Assembly (NCBI GenBank): GCA_002315285.1
Contig: DCGR01000102.1
Span: forward strand, 14,695 to 20,527
From: Bacteroides sp. UBA1773
GTDB taxonomy: Bacteria; Bacteroidota; Bacteroidia; Bacteroidales; Bacteroidaceae
Direction of reading: 5' to 3'
Length of the DNA: 5,833 bases
A program made the position numbers and the translations under genes. Positions within the stretch are counted from its first letter, which is position 1. Each line of letters starts with the position of its first letter. The notes beneath the pieces were generated by a model, which had not been told where the DNA came from, searched no databases, and saw only the letters and a list, made by a program, of their open reading frames with translations. Shown one piece after another: positions 1 through 4,689 of this stretch.

Positions 1-590
1 TAAATTATCACTTGCGAAACTTGAAACATCTCATTAAAAGCCCGTACCTGGCCGCTTTTGCGGAATCCGGCAGACTCATACAGCATCTTCGCCCTTTTGT
101 TCCCTGGTGCTACCAGTAGCGTGCATGTCAGTCCTAATCCATCGGCATGGGTCACACAATGCTGCAACAGACATCGTCCGATGCCATTCCTTCTGAAGGA
201 AGGCATCACAGCCAAGGTGTCAACGTAATACTCTCCTGCCGTGGTCTCATCGCTCATTTCATCGAATCCTTCGCCAAACATCTCGTAGGCAATCGTTCGC
301 AACAGAGGCAGTGTGGCCTCTTTCATGGCAACGTAGCGCGCTCCGTCATAGCTCAATGTCATGCCCGCGCGTTCGTCATGCCACATGGCCACGTGGGCGT
401 TTCGCCAACTGTACAGCGTGTCCTCACGCTCAGTCACAGCCTTCATGGCCGTCAGGAGTTCGTGCTGTTTTGCAATGTCGTATTGGTTCAGGTCTATCAG
501 AAATGCCATATATACGCATTCTGCTATGAAAGCTGCATCGTCGCGGGTCGCGGCACGTATGTTTGTTTCGTTATGTAGGCACATACTCAT
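1..590 (-). CDS. GNAT-family N-acetyltransferase (3' end at window edge)
   Basis: Reading the minus strand from the ATG at 590 gives 196 open codons down to position 3. The last two bases in the window read TA, so a stop (TAA or TAG) may lie just outside. The protein has a GNAT layout: N-terminal NIRAATRDDAAF (residues 10-21), the first strand and helix; VDTLAVMPSFRRNGIGRCLL (123-142), motif A with the acetyl-CoA pyrophosphate loop R-x-x-G-x-G at R133-G138; and NKRAKMLYESAGF (164-176), motif B. The length fits a single-domain GNAT that moves an acetyl group from acetyl-CoA to an amine; the substrate cannot be read from sequence. It is presumably cytoplasmic, with no signal peptide. MSM offers a second start at 584. 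A TAnnTTTG element lies at 621-628. It is divergent from the transporter, so a functional link is possible but unproven. Family call is firm; specificity is unknown. Confidence 0.9.
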   Translation of the reverse strand, partial: MSMCLHNETNIRAATRDDAAFIAECVYMAFLIDLNQYDIAKQHELLTAMKAVTEREDTLYSWRNAHVAMWHDERAGMTLSYDGARYVAMKEATLPLLRTIAYEMFGEGFDEMSDETTAGEYYVDTLAVMPSFRRNGIGRCLLQHCVTHADGLGLTCTLLVAPGNKRAKMLYESAGFRKSGQVRAFNEMFQVSQVII

Positions 591-620
591 CTATCTTTAT
601 CATCCGACGTGTTCATCGGG

Positions 621-628
621 CAAAATTA
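621..628 (-). promoter_or_regulatory. Bacteroidetes -7 element for the acetyltransferase gene
   Basis: The minus strand reads TAATTTTG, an exact match to the Bacteroidetes -7 consensus TAnnTTTG, 30 bp upstream of the ATG at 590. Transcription would begin near 614 and leave a leader of about two dozen bases. I see no good TTG -33 element 19-21 bp further upstream, so strength is uncertain. Confidence 0.6.
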
Positions 629-645
629 CATGTTTTTTGCCGTTC

Positions 646-678
646 TTTGTGATGCCTCATTGTTTTTCACTATATTTG
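646..678 (+). promoter_or_regulatory. Promoter (-33 TTTG, -7 TATATTTG) of the MATE transporter
   Basis: TTTG at 646-649 and TATATTTG at 671-678 are separated by 21 bp, matching the Bacteroidetes sigma-ABfr type promoter (TTTG, 19-21 bp, TAnnTTTG). The predicted start of transcription is near 684. This decides the gene start: in-frame ATG codons at 609 and 630 lie upstream of the transcript start, so translation should begin at 717 or 726. A four-codon ORF (ATG at 691, TAA at 703-705) sits in the leader and may be chance. Confidence 0.7.
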
Positions 679-716
679 TGTGCAAATCAAATGAGACTCA
701 CGTAAAAGATTACATA

Positions 717-2429
717 ATGCACACCATGAAGGTTCCCGTATCGTACAGTGATGACATATCAGAACTGCTATCCCTAGCTCTTGAAACCCTCGGTTATGAG
801 AATGAGCGTATCATTCATTATTCTTTTCTGATTGAAGAGGCTTTGCTGAAGTGGAAGGACTCAGGCTTGTCCGAACGGGAATTGCTCTTTTCCAGGGCCG
901 ACACCAGGAAAAATGTCGAGTTCGTGTGGGAAGTTGTGGGTGAGGCTTCCAATCCGTTTGAGATAGATCCCGCGACTTCCGAAACCGATTGCGTCAGCCG
1001 TATGAAGGATTTGCTGCTTTCGGGGGTGGGCAGTGAAATCAGATACAGCTACAAGAAAGGTATCAACATCATCACACTGAATCTTCCCAAACGAAACCAC
1101 ACGGAGAATCTGTTTCAGCGCAACCTCACACAGATGGCCATACCGCTTTCCTTTCAGGCTCTCATGGCCTGCATTGCCACGTATGTCGATTCCTTCATGG
1201 TGGGCTTTCTTGATGTCAATGCCATGTCGGCAGTTTCGCAGCTGTCCCAGTTCATCAATACCCATATCTTTTTGGTCATAGCTTGTGAGACCGCATCGAC
1301 AGTGGTCATCACGCAGTTGTGGGGCAAGCGCGACAGGACGCAGATGCAACATGCCAAGGGAATAGCCATTCAGTTGTCACTGTTCATTTCCTTCGTGTTC
1401 TGGGCGGGGGCCTTCTTGTTTCCCAAGCAGATCATGTCGTTTTATACCGACATTCCCGAACTGATGCCCTATGGTGTGGCTTATCTCAAGGCTATCTCCT
1501 TCTCGTTCCTTATCACGGCGGCCTATCGCATGTGTTATTGTTACATGCGTATTGTCGGGAAGACCAAAACCTGTATGCTGTATTCCATCTATGCTTGCAT
1601 CCTGAATGTCATTTGCAATGCCGTTTTCATCTTCGGGTTGTTCGGTATTCCTAAAATGGGTGCTTATGGAGCAGCCCTCTCTACCACTCTTAGTGCATCG
1701 CTCCAACTTGCGCTGGTCATTGTAAGTGCCGTCAAAGACCGCTCCCAGCATGTGTCGTGGACGTATGTGCGTTACAACAGTCCAATGGCACGGAATTTCT
1801 TTGCAACGTTCTTCCCCATAGCCGCGCAGTTTGCCACTTGGCTCCTTGCTTCCAACATCCTTGCGTCTGCCTTTGGTCACATGAACGCCGACATCCTTGC
1901 GGCCAATTCCATACTCGTCATCATCACTTCGCTGATCATGTGTGCGGCAACAGGCGTTTCCTCTAGTTGTGCCATCATGATCGGAAGCCTGTTGGGAAAG
2001 AACCATCCCGACACGACTTGGAGGAGTGCTCAGATCATGATGAAAATCGCCACCCGCATGGCATTCCTGGCAGTGTCATTGATAGTCGTGCTTGGCCTGG
2101 CTTCCCTATTGTTGCCACTCAACATGACCGCTGCCGCAATACGCTACACCTACATACTCATTGCCATATACAGTGTCAACGTTTTTTTTGGATTCCAAAA
2201 TAATATCATCAACAACGGCGCCCTTTATGCTGGAGGTGAAGCCAAGAGCATACTTTTTATTGACAGCATAGTGATGTGGGGTGTCATGGTGCCTGTGGCG
2301 CTGGCAAGTATCTATTGGGTGGAAATCCCAGTGGCGCTACTGTTCTTCATCTTGAAGTTCGACGAAACACTTTCCTTCCCCTATAAGTACTACCGCTACC
2401 GTTGCAAGGCATGGCTTCGCAATCGCTGA
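717..2429 (+). CDS. MATE-family efflux transporter with extra N-terminal GHKL-like domain
   Basis: The protein is 570 aa from the ATG at 717 (567 aa from the alternative ATG at 726). I prefer these starts because the promoter at 646-678 lies downstream of the longer ORF's first ATG, and A-rich sequence precedes 717. Residues about 131-570 form a MATE antiporter of the MOP superfamily: IPLSFQALMACIATYVDSF followed by MVGFL matches the first-helix signature, and NFFATFFPIAAQFATWLLAS begins the second six-helix half. I count about 12 hydrophobic segments (near 138-157, 181-200, 215-235, 259-276, 286-311, 316-339, 360-386, 394-416, 442-467, 474-493, 511-531, 533-547). The tail KFDETLSFPYKYYRY is usual for Bacteroidetes members. 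The family normally has about 440-460 aa. The additional N-terminus (4-126) looks like a degenerate histidine-kinase-type ATPase domain, with N-box-like LIEEALLKWKD and terminal strand GINIITLNLPKR. It likely exports cationic drugs or metabolites using Na+ or H+ across the inner membrane; the substrate is unknown. Confidence 0.9.
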   Translation: MHTMKVPVSYSDDISELLSLALETLGYENERIIHYSFLIEEALLKWKDSGLSERELLFSRADTRKNVEFVWEVVGEASNPFEIDPATSETDCVSRMKDLLLSGVGSEIRYSYKKGINIITLNLPKRNHTENLFQRNLTQMAIPLSFQALMACIATYVDSFMVGFLDVNAMSAVSQLSQFINTHIFLVIACETASTVVITQLWGKRDRTQMQHAKGIAIQLSLFISFVFWAGAFLFPKQIMSFYTDIPELMPYGVAYLKAISFSFLITAAYRMCYCYMRIVGKTKTCMLYSIYACILNVICNAVFIFGLFGIPKMGAYGAALSTTLSASLQLALVIVSAVKDRSQHVSWTYVRYNSPMARNFFATFFPIAAQFATWLLASNILASAFGHMNADILAANSILVIITSLIMCAATGVSSSCAIMIGSLLGKNHPDTTWRSAQIMMKIATRMAFLAVSLIVVLGLASLLLPLNMTAAAIRYTYILIAIYSVNVFFGFQNNIINNGALYAGGEAKSILFIDSIVMWGVMVPVALASIYWVEIPVALLFFILKFDETLSFPYKYYRYRCKAWLRNR

Positions 2430-2455
2430 AGATAATCTAATCTATTCCTACAACT

Positions 2456-2848
2456 CTACCGGACGAACAGCATAGCCATAGGAACAATCGGCACCTGATT
2501 CAACGTACGGGGAATTGTTCGCATCGTCTTCAGCTCCATGTCGGGCAGGAAATTCACGCCCACCATCTTCACCATGCCTACCCCGCCCTGCGCGTCGTAG
2601 CTTGAGGCCACGTCGGTGGCGGCGTTGAGCTTGAGCGAGAACGTGCCCACGCCGTCGAGCTTGAAGGAGTGGCCGTTGCAGAGGAAGTAGTCGAAAGCGT
2701 CGTAGATGGAGGCGGCCTTTGCCGCATAGCTCACTATTTCGCCGTATCCGATGGTGGAATAGCGGCTCATGCTGGGGCAGTAGAGGTTCTTTCCGAGGAA
2801 CGACACCAGCCTCAGGATGTACTTTACGATGATGTTACCTTGAGTCAT
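2456..2848 (-). CDS. HU-like DNA-binding protein (HU-HIG type), short-helix variant
   Basis: This 130-aa protein starts at the ATG at 2848 and ends with TAG at 2456-2458, 26 bp from the convergent transporter stop. It has the Bacteroidetes HU-related fold: RYSTIGYGEIVSYAAKAASI (29-48) for the first helices, AFDYFLCNGHSFKLDGVGTF (51-70) for the end of the long helix and the turn into the beta saddle, then VNFLPDMELKTMRTI (98-112), matching the family's terminal R-F-x-P-x-x-E-L-K segment. HU-family proteins bind and bend DNA as dimers. The usual 24-25 residues between the small residue opening the long helix and NG are about 12 fewer here, so the dimerisation helix appears shortened. The C-terminal tail (113-130) is proline- and hydrophobic-rich and unlike HU. 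No promoter is visible directly upstream; it is probably co-transcribed with the paralogue at 2961-3362. Codon use is GC-rich. Family good, exact role unknown. Confidence 0.82.
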   Translation of the reverse strand: MTQGNIIVKYILRLVSFLGKNLYCPSMSRYSTIGYGEIVSYAAKAASIYDAFDYFLCNGHSFKLDGVGTFSLKLNAATDVASSYDAQGGVGMVKMVGVNFLPDMELKTMRTIPRTLNQVPIVPMAMLFVR

Positions 2849-2865
2849 AGTCGGTTAAGTTTTGG

Positions 2866-2889
2866 TTTGGTTGTTTGGTTGTTTGGTTG
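2866..2889 (-). repeat. Three exact copies of an 8-bp repeat in the mRNA leader
   Basis: TTTGGTTG occurs three times head to tail (2866-2873, 2874-2881, 2882-2889); the mRNA strand reads CAACCAAA. It lies 18 bp upstream of the ATG at 2848, so it forms part of the leader of the downstream HU-like gene. The A/C-rich, unstructured character fits Bacteroidetes leaders that lack a Shine-Dalgarno site. Copy number could vary by slippage. Confidence 0.85.
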
Positions 2890-2897
2890 TTCCGGGG

Positions 2898-2912
2898 CCG
2901 GGGGCTTCCCGG
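2898..2912. repeat. GC-rich hairpin, 5-bp stem
   Basis: CCGGG (2898-2902) pairs with CCCGG (2908-2912) around a 5-base loop. It lies between the two HU-like genes. No T-run follows on either strand, so it does not look like a simple intrinsic terminator. Confidence 0.55.
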
Positions 2913-2921
2913 TCTTCAGCC

Positions 2922-2941
2922 CCCTCCCCTCCGGGGGAGGG
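2922..2941. repeat. GC-rich hairpin, 8-bp stem, between the HU-like genes
   Basis: CCCTCCCC (2922-2929) pairs perfectly with GGGGAGGG (2934-2941) around the loop TCCG, with one more C-G pair possible across a C/C mismatch. A smaller hairpin (AGAGG/CCTCT, 2949-2961) overlaps the stop of the upstream gene. Neither is followed by a T-run on the minus strand. It could act as an attenuator, an mRNA stabiliser, or be a dispersed palindromic repeat; this cannot be settled from one copy. Confidence 0.6.
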
Positions 2942-2960
2942 CGGGGGGAGAGGCTCCCTC

Positions 2961-3362
2961 TTAGTTGAAGTTGATGCTTGCCAAGGCGTTCTTGACCTTG
3001 ACGGAGGGCGCGTAGCGGAGCACGATGCCGCTGAGCAGGTAGCGGCTCACCTGGCTCTTCTGCGCCACTGCCTTGCCTTGGGCGGAGAGCCGGATGTTGC
3101 CGAAGTCGCCGAGGTTCACACTGTGGCCGTTCATCACGAAGTAGCGTACGGCCTCCTTGATGCCGAGGATGGCGCTGCGCACGGTGGCCTCCTTGATGCC
3201 GAGGATGGCGCTGCGCACGGTGGCCTCCTTGATGCCTGCCGTCTGCGCCACACGCGCCACGATGAGGTCGCTGCCGATGGTGGAGTAGCGTTCGGCCGTG
3301 GTCACCAGCCGCTGCTCACCCGCCACCTTGCGGACGGATTGCTTGAGATTGATTTGTCCCAT
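2961..3362 (-). CDS. HU-like DNA-binding protein (HU-HIG type) with internal duplication
   Basis: This 133-aa protein runs from the ATG at 3362 to the TAA at 2961-2963. HU-family features are clear: ERYSTIGSDLIVARVAQTAG (24-43), the long helix ending AVRYFVMNGHSVNLGDFGNI (71-90), which contains the N-G-x-S-V-x-L-G-D-F-G turn typical of these proteins, and LRYAPSVKVKNALASINF (115-132), the terminal strand and helix. It should bind DNA as a dimer and help organise the nucleoid or regulate genes. The notable feature is GIKEATVRSAIL at 43-54 repeated exactly at 55-66 and begun again as GIKEA at 67-71, encoded by a 36-bp tandem duplication. One unit alone restores the normal helix length, so the protein carries a 12-residue insertion. 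A promoter lies at 3429-3460. The downstream paralogue follows after 112 bp on the same strand, probably in one transcript. Confidence 0.88.
   Translation of the reverse strand: MGQINLKQSVRKVAGEQRLVTTAERYSTIGSDLIVARVAQTAGIKEATVRSAILGIKEATVRSAILGIKEAVRYFVMNGHSVNLGDFGNIRLSAQGKAVAQKSQVSRYLLSGIVLRYAPSVKVKNALASINFN
3151..3236 (-). repeat. In-frame 36-bp tandem repeat, about 2.4 copies, inside the HU-like gene
   Basis: Positions 3151-3186 are repeated without a mismatch at 3187-3222, and the first 14 bases (GCCTCCTTGATGCC) occur a third time at 3223-3236. The period is a multiple of three, so the reading frame is kept and 12 residues are added per unit. The 14-mers 36 bp apart would allow gain or loss of a unit by slippage or unequal recombination. 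Confidence 0.95.
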
Positions 3363-3428
3363 AGTCGGAAATAGTTTGGTTTTGGTTGGTAAATGTAGTT
3401 AGTTGGTTTGGTGGTTCGAATCACGACG

Positions 3429-3460
3429 CAAAGTTACGGGAAAAAACCGGAACCGCAAAA
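3429..3460 (-). promoter_or_regulatory. Promoter of the HU-like gene pair
   Basis: On the minus strand, TTTTG (3460-3456) is followed after exactly 19 bp by TAACTTTG (3436-3429), a near-perfect Bacteroidetes -33/-7 pair. Transcription would begin near 3422, giving a leader of about 60 nt that is A/C-rich and ends CCGACT just before the ATG. The initial transcribed region contains an imperfect palindrome centred on TTCGAA (3411-3424). Confidence 0.8.
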
Positions 3461-3495
3461 CAAAATCGGGGAAAAATTTCACCTATCTTTTTCAT

Positions 3496-3511
3496 GTGCA
3501 ATTAATTGCAC
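3496..3511. promoter_or_regulatory. 16-bp perfect palindrome upstream of the HU promoter
   Basis: GTGCAATTAATTGCAC is a perfect palindrome. It sits about 35 bp beyond the -33 element of the HU-like gene promoter, where an activator or repressor dimer could bind. The operator role is inferred only from symmetry and position. Confidence 0.5.
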
Positions 3512-3616
3512 GTTACTGTCGGGAGCATCCGCCGGGTTTCCCGTGAGACACCAGCAAGCCCTCCGCGAGAGGCAAGGAACCGTTTTGCGGAGCGTCTGCC
3601 GGGCGGGAGCGCAGGA

Positions 3617-3805
3617 GCGTATGAATATGCAATGATGAAACCGAAATGATGAAACCGAATGGAGCTTTTCGGCCTTCGGATGCAAATCGGGGACAAGACA
3701 GGAAATGCACTTTTTCGCTTTTTTTTCCCCTTTTGCACTTTTCAAAAAAAAGTGCACTTGCATCAAAATCTGCATCAATATACACTATTGCGCATGAATA
3801 TGCAA
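3617..3805. repeat. Dispersed direct repeats with TGCA words
   Basis: GCG[T/C]ATGAATATGCAA occurs at 3617-3632 and 3790-3805 with one mismatch in 16. Between them AATGATGAAACCGA is tandemly repeated exactly (3631-3644, 3645-3658) and TGCACTTTT occurs at 3706-3714, 3734-3742 and inverted at 3748-3756. The copies are clear; the function is not known. Confidence 0.75.
3734..3756. repeat. Hairpin with 9-bp perfect stem
   Basis: TGCACTTTT (3734-3742) pairs with AAAAGTGCA (3748-3756) around the 5-base loop CAAAA. No T-run follows on either strand and no gene ends nearby, so a terminator role is not supported. Confidence 0.75.
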
Positions 3806-4128
3806 GCAAGGGCAGCCATGTGGATTTAGCATCATTTAACGGCGTTTGTGGTTCGTCAATGGCATCCATCGGCGCAAACGAAGGCTTTGCGACTCCAAGA
3901 CCACTAGGCTGTCAAGCTAACGACACAACGAATCAGTATGATTCATGACAATTTGCGTCACATTACACGATGATTCACGTCAGGCGGAGCGTGAAAACCA
4001 TGTCGCATCACGTGTGGATGGATGATTTTACAGGAATTGCCGTGAATTGGGCCGTGAATGACAACAAACTGCCCCCCCCCAATCGAATGACGAATCTCGA
4101 GGAAAATCCATGGTCAGGTCTGGCGACC

Positions 4129-4196
4129 TTTGCGTGTGTCATCGTGTGTCTGTCGGTATGCAAGCATCCCCACAGCCCCACGATGACACACGCAAA
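4129..4196. repeat. 68-bp imperfect palindrome with 18-bp perfect arms
   Basis: TTTGCGTGTGTCATCGTG (4129-4146) is the exact reverse complement of 4179-4196. The 32 bp between the arms continue the same symmetry, including ATGC/GCAT around a central AA, giving 29 complementary pairs out of 34. Transcribed on either strand it would fold into one long hairpin; as DNA it could extrude a cruciform. It lies in a gene-free region, about 160 bp upstream of the lipoprotein promoter and with no T-run beside it. It might be a short palindromic repeat element, a binding site or a structured RNA. Confidence 0.85.
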
Positions 4197-4352
4197 CTGC
4201 CTTGCAGTCCGGCCATTGGTGGAAAATGCCTTACGGCTAAAATCGCATAAAATCACGAAAGCCATCGGCAAAAGAAACAAACCGGTCAGCGAGACCATGA
4301 ACCGTGAACCATGACTATGGGCAGGGCAACTGAAGTTTTTTCGCCGTTTTGC

Positions 4353-4383
4353 TTGCCGGTTCGAAATGTTTCATGTATCTTTG
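4353..4383 (+). promoter_or_regulatory. Promoter upstream of the lipoprotein gene
   Basis: TTG at 4353-4355 and TATCTTTG at 4376-4383 are separated by 20 bp, matching the Bacteroidetes -33/-7 arrangement. Transcription would begin near 4390. The next gene in this direction starts at 4690, so the leader would be about 300 nt. Confidence 0.7.
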
Positions 4384-4689
4384 CGGGAAATAACAATTGA
4401 AGACTTGAAAGAAGCAGCACAATTTCGTAGCATTGCAGACACTCCAATAATCACATTGCAGTATAGGCTGGGGGGTAAGTCGTTTTATTCAACGGTTGGC
4501 GCATTCTTTCTTTGTGGCCGTACGCATGGCTTTTTGGCCGTGGGTGCGCCTGTGTTGTTTGATGGCTTGGCGAATTCAGCCGCCATTGCAACCAATACAA
4601 TCAAGAAAAGTAAAGCCAATACGGCTCGTGATAAAATTGTGAATCATACAATACAAACCCTATTCAATTAATCAAATTTCATTCAATTT
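4384..4689 (+). other. Long untranslated leader of the lipoprotein gene
   Basis: No convincing gene lies between the promoter and the ATG at 4690. The only long open frame here begins at 4366, upstream of the -7 element, and has no internal ATG, so this promoter could not express it from an ATG. Some pairing is visible: GGCGCA near 4499 with TGCGCC near 4547, and TGG..GGC/GCC..CCA near 4563-4586. The last 40 bases are AT-rich with ATTCAATT twice, a usual Bacteroidetes translation-initiation context. I recognise no known riboswitch. Confidence 0.45.

Larger units (their letters stand above)
3512..4352. other. Gene-free stretch rich in short repeats and palindromes
   Basis: No ORF here looks coding: the open frames on both strands lack recognisable domains, start without promoters, and contain homopolymers and palindromes. 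The stretch holds a TGCA-rich part (to about 3805), small inverted repeats (CGCAAA/TTTGCG at 3873-3891, GAATCA/TGATTC at 3930-3944), a C9 tract at 4072-4080 and the large palindrome at 4129-4196. It may be a decayed mobile or coding region or a regulatory/structural segment; the sequence alone does not say which. Confidence 0.6.

Noticed and set aside
147..578. Plus-strand open frame of 143 codons
   Set aside because: It lies wholly opposite the acetyltransferase, whose motifs are unmistakable on the minus strand; this frame shows no domain and no promoter.
3411..3424. tRNA T-arm-like GGTTCGAATC
   Set aside because: The flanking bases do not form a five-pair stem beyond the first pair, and there is no acceptor, anticodon arm or CCA on either strand.
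3734..3756. Intrinsic terminator
   Set aside because: The stem is sound, but no T-run follows on either strand and no gene ends nearby.
4129..4196. Invertible phase-variation promoter segment
   Set aside because: The inverted arms enclose only 32 bp, with no TAnnTTTG promoter inside, and no recombinase gene is in the window.
3970..4314. Plus and minus open frames of about 100 codons in the gene-free stretch
   Set aside because: Both cross the C9 tract and the 68-bp palindrome, lack promoters and recognisable motifs, and overlap each other; more likely chance frames.
4366..4671. Plus-strand frame of 101 codons before the lipoprotein gene
   Set aside because: Its only ATG is upstream of the -7 element of the promoter at 4353-4383, there is no internal ATG, and the product resembles nothing I recognise. 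It could be a gene remnant.
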